A DNA stretch of 64,000 nucleotides, from the NCBI GenBank assembly GCA_009840525.1, contig VXNP01000098.1:1-64000 (forward strand), in the 5' to 3' direction. Both the position numbers and the translations under genes were made by a program. Shown here piece after piece: positions 8,551 through 16,875 of the stretch (its first letter is position 1; the number at the start of each line of letters is the position of its first letter). Source of the DNA: Gammaproteobacteria bacterium. Lineage in GTDB: Bacteria > Gemmatimonadota > Gemmatimonadetes > Longimicrobiales > Gaopeijiaceae. The notes under the pieces were generated by a model. The model searched no databases. It was not told the origin of the DNA and saw only the letters and a list, made by a program, of their open reading frames with translations.

Positions 8551-11481
8551 CTAGCCTCCCGCAGGATCGTCCGCGGGCAGCTGGTACGCCTCGCGCGTGG
8601 GACGCACCGGCCGGAGCAGCCAGTAGGGGCGGCGGGTGCCGTCGGGAGAAACGCGCCCGGCCGGGCGCGTTTGCTCGAGCCATTTGCGGAAGACCTGGCC
8701 GGAACGACCGGCGTGCACGGAGATGTCGCCGTACGCATCCCCCGGGCGGGCCGCGCTCACGCGCACCGCCTGGTGCCAGCAGTGCGATCCGGAAATCGGG
8801 TCGGGGTGCACAGGGAAGGTCAGGTTCTGATGAACCCCCACGTCGGTCCACCAGATGCGGCTGGTGTCGGCATCGGCCGACTCGTAGGGCCCTCCGCCCT
8901 TGCGCCGCCTGAGCGACCAGCCCTCCTCGCCGCGTTCCAGATCCACGGTGGCCATGGCCTGGTTCTGGCCGTGGTCGGCAACCTTCCAGCGGCCCATGTG
9001 GTGGCTGCACGCGACCACTCCGGGACGAATCCCCTCGGTGACCCAGGCGCGCACCACGAAGTGACCGATCTCGGTTTCGACGCGCACCAGGTCGCCGGTG
9101 CGGACGCCCATCCCGCGCGCGTCCCGCGGGTGGATCCAGAGCGGGTTGGTGTGGGCGATCTCGTCGAGCCACTTGGCGTTGGCGCTGCGGGTGTGGATCT
9201 GGATCGGAACCCGGAAGGTGGAGATGAGCACCATCTGGCCCTCTTCCAGGTTCTCGCGGTGGATGTGGCTGCGCGTATATCCGGGTATGGCCAGTTCAGG
9301 CCAGCCCCACTCCGCGAGCGTGCCCGACCAGAACTCCAGCCGCCCCGAGGGCGTGGGGAAGCCTCGCACGATGCGGCCATCCACTTCGACCCCGGCGCGG
9401 CGGCGCCCGTCGGCGTCCCCGTCCACCACGGGGAGCGGGACCACATTGGGAGAGTCGGGCTTCGGGGCGCGGGTGAAGGCGCGCCCGTCCGCGTCGACCC
9501 GGACATCTTCGAGCTCGCCGTCGGGAACCGGCTCGTCGTGCAGCGCGCCCGTCCTCGAGGCCACCTCGAACGCCCCGTAGCGGCGCATGTACTCGAGAGG
9601 CGTGACGCCCTCCCGGGCGGCGGCGGCGGGCAGTCCCGGAACGGAGTTCTCGAACATCCATCCGTAGTATTCGTCGACGCCGAGCTTCGTCCCCGGACGC
9701 GCGCGCGATTCGAAGAACGAGCGAATGCCGAGGTCGCCGTCGGGATCGATGCGCCAGGTGAGATCGATCCAGAACTCGTTCTCCTCCCACACCTCGCCCG
9801 GGTTGGCCTCGCGGGTATCGGAAACGCTCTCGCCCAGGCGCTCGCGCGCGGCGCGCAGCACGGGCTGGCGGAAGCCCACCCACTGACCCGCGTACTGTTC
9901 GTAGGAGTGCACGTCGTGGCGCTCGGAGCCGAGCCCCATGGGCAGCACGTAGTCGGCGAAATGCGCGGTCTCGTTCCAGGTCGGCGTCAGGGCGACGTGC
10001 AGGCCGACCCGCTCCGGGTCGGTGAGCATCTCAATCCACGAGAACCCGTCCGGGTTGGTCCAGACCGGGTTGTACACGCGGGTGAAGTAGACATCGAGGA
10101 AATCGCCGCTCCTCTTCAGCAGATGCGGCAGGAGGAAGGACATCTCCATCAGCGCAAGCGGATATTCGGCAGGCCAGGTGAGGTCGTTCCAGTGCTCGGG
10201 ATGCCTCGGCAGATGGATGGGACGCGGCACGAACTTGTTCCACGAGTTGGGATGGGTGCCCCCCTCGGTGGCCACCGCGCCCATCAGCGCGTTGAGCAGG
10301 AAGAGGGTGCGCGCCACTTGCCAGCCGCCGAGGTTGCCCGCTGCCGCGCTGCGCCAGTTGTGCGTCGAGAGCCGGGTGCCGGCCCCGGCCACGAGGCGGG
10401 CCACGGCTTCGATGGTATCCGCCTCCACCCCGGACTCGCGCGCCGCGTACTCGAAGGTGTACTCGGCGTACATCTCCTCGAGCGTCTCCTCGAATCGCTC
10501 GAAGTCAGGCGGAAGATCGGGGTGCGCCTCGGCCATGAACTCCCGCCAGTTCCACCAGCGGCGCACGAAGTCCCGGTTGTGGAGCCGGTTCGCGACCAGC
10601 CAGCGGGCGATGGACAGGAAGATGGCCGCCTCCGAGCCCGGATAGGGGGACAGCCAGTGGTCGGCGTGGGTGGCGGTGTTGGAGAGGCGGGTGTCGAGGA
10701 CGACGAGCTTCGCTCCGCCGGCCTTGGCGTCGATGATCCGCTGGGCGTGGGGGTTGAAGTAGTGCCCGGTCTCCAGGTGGCTCGACACGAGCAGGATGAC
10801 GCGCGCGTGGGCGTGGTCGGGGCTCGGGCGGTCCATCCCCATCCAGAGGTGGTAGCCGGCCCGCGCGCCCGACGAGCAGATGTTTGTGTGCGAGTTGTGG
10901 CCGTCCACGCCCCAGGCCGCCAGCATGCGCTCGGTGAAGCCGTCCTCTCCGGGGCGGCCCACGTGATACATGATCTCCTTCTGCCGCCCTTCCTCGAGCG
11001 CCCGGCGAATGCGTCCCGCGATGTCGTCCAGGGCCTCGTCCCAGCTCACCCGCGTCCACTGCCCGGAGCCGCGCTCGCCGGCGCGCTTCAGGGGATAGAG
11101 GATGCGGTCCGGATCGGTGACCTGGTTGGCGGTCGCCGGCCCCTTGGCGCAGTTGCGACCGCGCGATCCCGGGTGCTCGGGGTTGCCCTCGAACTTGCGC
11201 ACCTCGAGCGTGTCGCGGTCCACGTACGCCAGCAGCCCGCACGCGGACTCGCAGTTGAAGCAGGTGGTCGGCACCAGCATGTAGCGCTTCTCGACCCGCC
11301 GGGGCCACGCGCGCGAATCCAGTTCCACCCAGTCGTCCCAGCGCTCCTTTGGCGGAAACGAGGCCAGGTGCACGCGGCTGGGCCCCGGATAGAAGCTCTC
11401 GCCACGCTCCTCCGCCTCCCGGCGGGCGGCGGACACCCGCTCGTTCAGGCGCTTCAGGTTCACGCGGTCCCTGTTCTTCAT
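8551..11481 (-). CDS. Molybdopterin oxidoreductase catalytic subunit (DMSO reductase superfamily)
   Basis: The 976-residue product has an N-terminal [4Fe-4S] motif, CFNCESACGLLAYV plus a later NCAKG cysteine, then the molybdopterin-binding fold (QWTRVSWDEALDDIAGRI and GAKLVVLDTRLSNTATHADH). A C-terminal dinucleotide-binding domain follows (LISTFRVPIQIHTRSANAKW, NPLWIHPRDARGMGVRTGD). The stretch HTNICSSGARAGYHLW has a cysteine where a Mo ligand is expected, as in polysulfide, tetrathionate and arsenate-type enzymes; I cannot confirm the alignment. No Tat signal is visible at the N-terminus (MKNRDRVNLKRLNERVSAAR), which suggests a cytoplasm-facing enzyme. It lies 12 bp after the FeS/NrfD gene and 6 bp before the chaperone gene. 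The substrate is not predictable. Confidence 0.9.
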   Translation of the reverse strand: MKNRDRVNLKRLNERVSAARREAEERGESFYPGPSRVHLASFPPKERWDDWVELDSRAWPRRVEKRYMLVPTTCFNCESACGLLAYVDRDTLEVRKFEGNPEHPGSRGRNCAKGPATANQVTDPDRILYPLKRAGERGSGQWTRVSWDEALDDIAGRIRRALEEGRQKEIMYHVGRPGEDGFTERMLAAWGVDGHNSHTNICSSGARAGYHLWMGMDRPSPDHAHARVILLVSSHLETGHYFNPHAQRIIDAKAGGAKLVVLDTRLSNTATHADHWLSPYPGSEAAIFLSIARWLVANRLHNRDFVRRWWNWREFMAEAHPDLPPDFERFEETLEEMYAEYTFEYAARESGVEADTIEAVARLVAGAGTRLSTHNWRSAAAGNLGGWQVARTLFLLNALMGAVATEGGTHPNSWNKFVPRPIHLPRHPEHWNDLTWPAEYPLALMEMSFLLPHLLKRSGDFLDVYFTRVYNPVWTNPDGFSWIEMLTDPERVGLHVALTPTWNETAHFADYVLPMGLGSERHDVHSYEQYAGQWVGFRQPVLRAARERLGESVSDTREANPGEVWEENEFWIDLTWRIDPDGDLGIRSFFESRARPGTKLGVDEYYGWMFENSVPGLPAAAAREGVTPLEYMRRYGAFEVASRTGALHDEPVPDGELEDVRVDADGRAFTRAPKPDSPNVVPLPVVDGDADGRRRAGVEVDGRIVRGFPTPSGRLEFWSGTLAEWGWPELAIPGYTRSHIHRENLEEGQMVLISTFRVPIQIHTRSANAKWLDEIAHTNPLWIHPRDARGMGVRTGDLVRVETEIGHFVVRAWVTEGIRPGVVACSHHMGRWKVADHGQNQAMATVDLERGEEGWSLRRRKGGGPYESADADTSRIWWTDVGVHQNLTFPVHPDPISGSHCWHQAVRVSAARPGDAYGDISVHAGRSGQVFRKWLEQTRPAGRVSPDGTRRPYWLLRPVRPTREAYQLPADDPAGG

Positions 11482-11493
11482 GGCTCGATCCCT

Positions 11494-13059
11494 TTACGAG
11501 AGGGGGACGGCCTGTCCCGCCTGCACGTAGGCGTGCTCGTAGGCCAACAGCCCGAGGAGCCCGGCGAGCAGGGCCGGCAGCCCGATCCAGGGGGCGGCGA
11601 GCCCGATGGCGCTCAGGAGGACGCCCGCCCGGAACCACGCGGCGAAGCGCCCCCGGGTAAGCTCGCGGACCGCCAGGTGCGCGTGGGCGGTGCCATGCGT
11701 GATGGTGATCTCGCCCAGAACCAGGAGCAGGTGGGCGGCGGTGAGGGCCGCGAAGCCTCCCTCCAGCAACGGGCGCACCCCAAGGGCCGCCAGCGGATGG
11801 ACCGCGGCCGCGCCCCCGAGCAGCGCCTGCACCAGGAAGTGCGGGGGAAGCAGGGGATTCTGCCACAGGTCGCGGGCCTTCGCCTGGGCGAACAGGTACG
11901 CCGTGTACACCGCCGTCATCGCGGCCAGCGGGACTCCGGCCAGCGCCAGCACGCGGACGAAATCAGAGGCTCCCGCCCAGGCAGCTCCCAGATGGGCCGC
12001 CAGAACGGCCCCGAAGCCCGCCAGCACGAATCCTCCGCGCACCAGCCAACTTCGCCACTGGGGTCGGAGCAGGATGTAGTGGAAGCGCCAGGGATGCTCC
12101 AGATCCCAGATCAACAGGCCCGTGGTGACCGCCAGAAAGGCCATCGCCAGCAGCGGCGCGCCAAAGAGCCAGAGCGGATCCGTCCACGAGAGCGCCCCGA
12201 AGAGGATGAGCAGCAAGGGCGCCAGGTAGGCCCCGGCCGCGATCGACTTGGTCCAGGTGTAGAGGCTGACGCGCGCGTCCCAGGGAGCGCTGTGGGGCAC
12301 GTCGTAGCTCAGGATTGCGGCGGCGGACGAGTTGCCCGGCCCGGGGTGGCCGGAAGTCACCTGGTCGGCGCCGCTCCCCTGCTCGCTCCACATGAAAAGC
12401 CCCCCTTCCGGTCGCGCCGCGGCCAGCGGGTCGAGGGTCGCCTGACGCGCGTCCTTGTAGAACAGCTTCGGGCGGGTCTCCTTCTCCGGGCGCCGAACCG
12501 TGAGGGCATCCTCGTGGACCATCTGCGTCACCTTGGCCAGCGGGTCGTTGAGATCGCCGACCAGGATCGCTTCGGTGGGGCACACCACCACGCACGCCGG
12601 TTCGAGACCGATGTCGAGGCGGTGCGCGCAGAAGTTGCACTTCTCCGCGGAATGGTCCTCCGGGTTGATGAAGATGGCGTCGTAGGGACAGGCGGCGATG
12701 CAGGCCTTGCAGCCGATGCACGCCTCCTTGTCGAAGTCCACGATCCCGTCGGACCGGCGGTACATGGCCGAGGTGGGACAGGCCGTTACGCACGGCGCGT
12801 CCTCGCACTGGTTGCAACGGGTGACCTGGAACGCACGGCGGGTGCGCGGGAAGTGGCCCGCATCGACGTACTTGACGTAGGTGCGTGTAACCCCCAGAGG
12901 AACTTCATTCTCCGACTTGCATGCGGTGGTGCAGGCGTGACAGCCGATGCACCGCGAGTGGTCGATGACCTTGGCCCAGCGGGCCGCCCTGCTCGCCGTC
13001 TCCTCGTGCGCGCGCGGCTCGCCCGCAGTTTCGACCGGCGAGGGGGCGGAGGGATTCAC
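11494..13059 (-). CDS. Fused four-cluster ferredoxin / NrfD-type membrane subunit
   Basis: This is the electron-transfer and anchor subunit of the molybdoenzyme. The first 180 residues or so carry four [4Fe-4S] cysteine groups in order: CIGCHACTTAC, CNQCEDAPCVTACP, CIGCKACIAACP and CNFCAHRLDIGLEPACVVVCP. After a linker, residues 250-521 form about eight hydrophobic segments of NrfD/PsrC type (LEHPWRFHYILLRPQWRSW is characteristic). In most complexes these are two separate proteins (PsrB and PsrC, or NrfC and NrfD); here they form one 521-residue chain. It would pass electrons between the quinone pool and the catalytic subunit. No secretion signal precedes the ferredoxin domain. Confidence 0.9.
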   Translation of the reverse strand: MNPSAPSPVETAGEPRAHEETASRAARWAKVIDHSRCIGCHACTTACKSENEVPLGVTRTYVKYVDAGHFPRTRRAFQVTRCNQCEDAPCVTACPTSAMYRRSDGIVDFDKEACIGCKACIAACPYDAIFINPEDHSAEKCNFCAHRLDIGLEPACVVVCPTEAILVGDLNDPLAKVTQMVHEDALTVRRPEKETRPKLFYKDARQATLDPLAAARPEGGLFMWSEQGSGADQVTSGHPGPGNSSAAAILSYDVPHSAPWDARVSLYTWTKSIAAGAYLAPLLLILFGALSWTDPLWLFGAPLLAMAFLAVTTGLLIWDLEHPWRFHYILLRPQWRSWLVRGGFVLAGFGAVLAAHLGAAWAGASDFVRVLALAGVPLAAMTAVYTAYLFAQAKARDLWQNPLLPPHFLVQALLGGAAAVHPLAALGVRPLLEGGFAALTAAHLLLVLGEITITHGTAHAHLAVRELTRGRFAAWFRAGVLLSAIGLAAPWIGLPALLAGLLGLLAYEHAYVQAGQAVPLS

Positions 13060-13235
13060 GTTTCGGTCGACCAGGGTCCTGAGGGTTGAGGACTGGGAGA
13101 GAGCATCCGGCGCGCCAGCGGGTTATCGATCAGGCCACCTGGGCATGGGTCGACCGGAATCGCGGGCACCGCCTTCCAGCCACGTCCGGGCGCGCCGGAA
13201 TGCTCTCCGTGCTGCGTACAGCTACATCCGAGGAT

Positions 13236-13532
13236 CTATCCCCCTGCTACCCGGTCCCGCAACGGCTTGCCGGGCTTGAAATACGCGTACTTCTTCGCCG
13301 CGATGGTGATCTTTTCGCCGGTGGCCGGGTTGGTCCCGGTGCGCGCGGCGCGCGACTTGACTCCGAAGCTGCCGAACCCGGGGAGCGTCACCTTGCCACC
13401 CGCGTCGAGTTCGCCGGCGATGATGCCCGATCCGGCGCTGGTGTCGAAGATGCAGTTGAGCACGTCCGCTGCCTTCGCCTGGGAGAGGTTGGCCTGCTGC
13501 GCGAGAGCGGCCGCCATTTCCTTCTTGTTCAT
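13236..13532 (-). CDS. HU-family DNA-binding protein
   Basis: This 98-residue histone-like protein bends and compacts DNA in the nucleoid. It shows the family pattern: MNKKEMAAALAQQANLSQAKA at the N-terminus, LPGFGSFGVKSRAARTGTNP over the beta arm, and GEKITIAAKKYAYFKPGKPL at the end. I chose the ATG at 13532 because AGGAG lies 7 bp upstream; a longer frame to 13607 has no support. The first half (VLNCIFDTSAGSGIIAGELDAG) is slightly unusual for HU, but the fold elements are complete. It is monocistronic. Confidence 0.93.
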   Translation of the reverse strand: MNKKEMAAALAQQANLSQAKAADVLNCIFDTSAGSGIIAGELDAGGKVTLPGFGSFGVKSRAARTGTNPATGEKITIAAKKYAYFKPGKPLRDRVAGG

Positions 13533-13650
13533 TACATCTCCTGCGTTGTGGGTGCACCCGACACCGCCGGACTGCCCTATCCGACGGAAGGACAGGACAG
13601 GATACACGGAAAGGAGCGATTGCGGAACCTCGCGGGCATGATCCCGGCCA

Positions 13651-13725
13651 TGGGCGCTGACGGATTCGAACCGCCGACCTCCTGCTTGTAAGGCAGGCGC
13701 TCTGAACCAACTGAGCTAAGCGCCC
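13651..13725 (-). tRNA. tRNA-Val (anticodon TAC)
   Basis: Read on the minus strand, the segment folds as a full cloverleaf of 75 nt. The acceptor stem is GGGCGCT paired with AGCGCCC, and the discriminator base is A. The D arm is GCTCAGTTGGTTCAGAGC. The anticodon stem CCTGC/GCAGG holds the loop CTTACAA with anticodon TAC, and the T arm is GGCGGTTCGAATCCGTC. No CCA is encoded. Confidence 0.95.
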
Positions 13726-13807
13726 CGGAATGAAACCTACTGGATGCGCCTAGCCGTTGCACCGGGTCAGCCAGGAACGATGGAACCGCGCTCGCGTGGT
13801 CGAGTTG

Positions 13808-14707
13808 CTACTCCGGCTGCCATTTCAGGCTGAAGCCGGCTCCAAGTGCAGCCAGTCCGCTGGTCTCGGCCCGGTACTGCACGTCGAAGCCCCGCCCCAC
13901 GGACGATTCATGGCTTCGTATCTGCGCGTATTCGGCTTCGTCCTCAAACTCGCGGTAACCCGTCCAGCGGAGCTGAATGCCGAGCGAGACGCCATCGTTC
14001 ATCTCATAGTCCACGCCGGCGAACACCCGGTAGCTCGCGAGCACGTCGGAGAGCTTCAGGTCCGAGATCGAAGTCGTGCCGGCGATCCTCGCCCTCATCA
14101 ACGGGTCGTCGAACGTGGTAATCCGGTCGGGGTCGTCGTTACGCTTCCAGCGCGTGTAGTAGTCCAGCCTGGTGAGCGCCATGCCCACTCCCGCGCCGAC
14201 GTACGGCGCGTAGCGCGACGCGTTGCGAAGCTCGTAGGCGAGGTCTACGAACAAGCCGTGCGTTTGCACGTCGTCCACCCCGGCCTCCGCCTCTTCGAGC
14301 TCCTGGTCGGCCTTGCCCAGCGTGATCTCGTCTCCGATGACCGGCGGCGCGGGTCCGCCGTAGGTTGTAGCGCGGAAGGAGTACGCCGCCTCGATGCGCA
14401 GCCGGTTCACGCTGTAGCCCAGCAGGAGACCCCCCATCGTGCCCGTCCCGCCATCCACGTCACTGTACCACTGCGCGCGCGGCGGAGCCGAAGCGCAGTT
14501 GCTCGGGTCGGTCTCGACCTGAGCCGGGTTCGAGAGCAGGTCGCACTTCGTGGACCAGTCGTCGTCCGAACCGTGGACGGTCATGCCCGGAGCCAGCGCG
14601 GCACCCAACTCCATGCGCACGTACCAGCCGTTCTGAGCCGAGACGCCGCAGGGTAGCGCGAGCAGCGCGAGCAGGACGAGTCCGCACAGCCGCGAAGATC
14701 GTTGCAT
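13808..14707 (-). CDS. Outer-membrane beta-barrel protein
   Basis: The 299-residue product has a signal peptide (MQRSSRLCGLVLLALLALPC, then GVSAQ). Alternating amphipathic strands follow, many with aromatic or glycine ends (GGLLLGYSVNRLRIEAAYSF, DLAYELRNASRYAPYVGAGV, FSLKWQP at the C-terminus). This is the usual look of an OmpA/OmpW-type barrel of 8-12 strands. The start at ATG 14707 gives the signal peptide; an open frame to 14848 adds no plausible sequence. No enzymatic motif is visible, so it may be a porin, receptor or structural barrel. The 548 bp on its 5' side contain candidate regulator sites (14972-14986 and 15206-15230). Confidence 0.75.
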   Translation of the reverse strand: MQRSSRLCGLVLLALLALPCGVSAQNGWYVRMELGAALAPGMTVHGSDDDWSTKCDLLSNPAQVETDPSNCASAPPRAQWYSDVDGGTGTMGGLLLGYSVNRLRIEAAYSFRATTYGGPAPPVIGDEITLGKADQELEEAEAGVDDVQTHGLFVDLAYELRNASRYAPYVGAGVGMALTRLDYYTRWKRNDDPDRITTFDDPLMRARIAGTTSISDLKLSDVLASYRVFAGVDYEMNDGVSLGIQLRWTGYREFEDEAEYAQIRSHESSVGRGFDVQYRAETSGLAALGAGFSLKWQPE

Positions 14708-14971
14708 ACCCACCAACTCCTGCTCCCCGCGAAGACGAAGAGCGCCACGCCCGAGCACGCCCGGGCAATCGGCACGACCGGCTCGGCCCCTGGCGTGTTC
14801 AACGTCTGCCGACCGCCCTTGTGCTGATCCTGCAATGGTCATGGCCAACTCCCTATTTGCTTCAGTATCCGAGGCTTCATCTCAGCCCGGGCTTGTCAGC
14901 GGCCCGGACCACAGGTCAAGAAGCATGGTCAGATGCGCAGTTGGGTGCAACGGAAGATTCTCGGGTCTAGG

Positions 14972-14986
14972 CTCAGGATTGTTGAG
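14972..14986. promoter_or_regulatory. Candidate LysR-type operator, copy 1
   Basis: CTCAGGATTGTTGAG is an imperfect inverted repeat with outer arms CTCA/TGAG, preceded by TCTAG one base upstream. It resembles the T-N11-A boxes bound by LysR regulators and matches two further copies at 15216-15230 and 16278-16292. It lies 265 bp upstream of the outer-membrane barrel gene and 270 bp upstream of the LysR start. Confidence 0.45.
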
Positions 14987-15205
14987 TCATGGTTCGGCCC
15001 GGCACGTCACGAACGGGCTGAGCTTTCCTTCCTGAACTCGCGCCGGACGCCCGCAGCCACACTTGCGGATGGAGCCATCCGCCTTGAGCGTACGCTATGC
15101 GGCAAAGCGAGTTGCGTGCCGTCCTTCGCGCCGCCGCGCAATCCGGACCCCGTGTCCCCGCTGGATGCCGCTCTTGGCGGGCGATTGACTGCGGCCCGTG
15201 CTGCT

Positions 15206-15230
15206 TCTAGTCTGACTCAGTATTGTTGAG
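15206..15230. promoter_or_regulatory. Candidate LysR-type operator, copy 2 (upstream of LysR)
   Basis: TCTAG, five bases, then CTCAGTATTGTTGAG (15216-15230) lies 26 bp before the chosen start of the full-length LysR gene. This position would allow autoregulation. The spacing and core match the copy in front of the truncated LysR gene. Confidence 0.5.
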
Positions 15231-15255
15231 CCAGATACCGGAGGGTGGAGACCCC

Positions 15256-16164
15256 ATGAGGAACAAGCGACTGCTTCCCCTGAACTCGCTCCAGGCATTC
15301 GAGGCGGCGGGCAGACACGAGAGCTTCCTGGACGCCGCGGCCGAACAGAGCGTCTCGTCGGGTTCCATCAGCCGGCATGTGCGGCTGCTCGAGAACTATC
15401 TGGGTACCGAACTGTTCGTCAGGCGCAGAAACGGGGTCGCGCTCACCTCCGCCGGAAGGGAATTCGCCGTGACGGTGAGCGCCGTTTTCAGGGACCTGCG
15501 AACCGCGACGGACCGCGTCCGCAAGCCGCCGCCCGACCGCGCGATCGTGATCTCGACGCTCCCGATCTTCTCGGAGCGCTGGCTCTACCGCCGCATTCCG
15601 TCGTTCAGGAGGGCGTTCGACCATGTCGAGCTGCGGGTCGAGGCGCACAACGGCGAGCACGACGCGGAGCGCGAAGACGTGGATGCGTGGATCCTGTATT
15701 CAACCGGTCGGCATCCCGGTTACAGCGTCACGCGGCTGTTCGGAGAAGAGGTCTTCCCCGTTTGCAGCCCTCAGTTCCGCAAGACGCTGTCCTCCCACCC
15801 CGATGCCGAGGAAGTCATCGGGCAACCGCTGCTGCACGACATCTACTGGGACACCGACTGGCCGGACTGGGCTCGCGCCGTCGGCGTAACCACGGGCGAG
15901 TTCGCCGCCAACATGCGCTTTGCGCTCTACAAGGGCGTCATCCGCGCCGCGGTCGACGGCATGGGCATGGCCGTCGGTCATGGCGAGATGGTCGCCGAGG
16001 AGCTGGCGACCGGACAACTCGTCCCCCTGGCGCATCTGTCGGTCGTGTCCGAGAAGTCCTATCACCTGGTCATGAACCCTTCGTCGGCGAACAATCCCGC
16101 CCTTGTCCGGCTGAGGGAATGGCTCCTCGAGGAGTGCGCGGTGCGCAGGTTGGGGAACGCCTGA
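15256..16164 (+). CDS. LysR-family regulator, GcvA-like
   Basis: The 302-residue product has an N-terminal winged HTH (LPLNSLQAFEAAGRHESFLD to LENYLGTELFVRRRNGVALT, residues about 7-65). A full LysR substrate-binding domain follows (residues about 90-295) with the usual VAWxxxxG/GMGMAVGHGEMV features. The 'PLNSLQAFEAA' opening is typical of GcvA/AmpR-like members. The ATG at 15256 has GGTGGAG upstream and gives the standard family N-terminus; the frame from 15223 adds 11 residues. Candidate operators lie just upstream. The effector is unknown; neighbouring targets could be the outer-membrane barrel gene and the truncated paralogue downstream. Confidence 0.9.
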   Translation: MRNKRLLPLNSLQAFEAAGRHESFLDAAAEQSVSSGSISRHVRLLENYLGTELFVRRRNGVALTSAGREFAVTVSAVFRDLRTATDRVRKPPPDRAIVISTLPIFSERWLYRRIPSFRRAFDHVELRVEAHNGEHDAEREDVDAWILYSTGRHPGYSVTRLFGEEVFPVCSPQFRKTLSSHPDAEEVIGQPLLHDIYWDTDWPDWARAVGVTTGEFAANMRFALYKGVIRAAVDGMGMAVGHGEMVAEELATGQLVPLAHLSVVSEKSYHLVMNPSSANNPALVRLREWLLEECAVRRLGNA

Positions 16165-16267
16165 CGATGTTCTGCGTCGCCGGCCTCGCGCTGGGTCCCA
16201 CCGGCGATTCCCGGGCAATCGGGATGGACGCCGACGCCGCCCGAGATTGACCGTGGCCTGCAAGAAC

Positions 16268-16292
16268 TCTAGACTGGCTCAGATTATCTGAG
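16268..16292. promoter_or_regulatory. Candidate LysR-type operator, copy 3 (upstream of truncated LysR)
   Basis: TCTAG, five bases, then CTCAGATTATCTGAG (16278-16292), a near-perfect palindrome with 7-bp arms around a central T. It ends 22 bp before the start of the truncated LysR gene and has the same architecture as copy 2. Confidence 0.55.
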
Positions 16293-16314
16293 CCTCTGCC
16301 CGTACCGGAAACCC

Positions 16315-16608
16315 ATGTCCGTTGACCCGCTTCCGCCGCTGAACGCGCTCCAGGCGTTCGAAGCGGCGGGCAGACACGAGAGTTTTCTGTATGCGGCGGC
16401 CGAACTGCGGGTTTCGCCCGGCGCCATCAGCAGACATGTCCGGAGGCTCGAACGATTTCTGGGAACCGAACTGTTCGTCAGGCGAAGCAACGGGGTGACG
16501 CTCACCTCCACTGGCAACCGCTACGCCCGGAAGGTGACCCGCATCGTCAGGGACCTGAGAAGAGCGACGGCTGAAGTGCGGAAACCGGCTGCGCTCGCCG
16601 GGCCCTGA
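16315..16608 (+). CDS. Truncated LysR-family protein, HTH domain only
   Basis: The 97-residue product matches the first 90 residues or so of the LysR protein encoded just upstream (PPLNALQAFEAAGRHESFLY, AISRHVRRLERFLGTELFVR). It then ends in VRKPAALAGP without any effector-binding domain. The shared upstream palindrome shows that the promoter region was duplicated with the gene. It may be a decaying duplicate, or a functional HTH-only protein that competes for the same operator. The reading frame of the HTH is fully intact and its helix residues are conserved. I keep it as a gene, with the pseudogene alternative open. Confidence 0.6.
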   Translation: MSVDPLPPLNALQAFEAAGRHESFLYAAAELRVSPGAISRHVRRLERFLGTELFVRRSNGVTLTSTGNRYARKVTRIVRDLRRATAEVRKPAALAGP

Positions 16609-16875
16609 CCCGAAGCCTCCGTACCGTTCGGACCGACGGCCGGCCCGGGGGGTCTTCTCAAGCGGGCACGCGTTCGACCGTGCGCAGCGGCATGTTGAGC
16701 TCCATCGGGCGGAACACGACGGAATCCGACAACAGGTTCTCCCGCGGATTGCCGTCCTCCTGCGCCCATCCAGAGCCTGCCATCGGCGCCGCATCCGGCC
16801 AACCCGGCGTGCGCGGTTCAGACAACTGCGTCGCGCCCGCCATCCGTGTACGGCAGCCCCTCTGAACCACCCGAG

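Noticed and set aside
8041-13089. A 1682-codon open frame on the plus strand opposite the molybdoenzyme operon (also 20201-23332, 28150-30114 and 36958-39567 on other strands)
   Set aside because: In GC-rich DNA the strand opposite a real gene often lacks stops. These frames read as low-complexity Arg/Ala/Gly/His-rich sequence with no family motifs, while the other strand encodes clear proteins.
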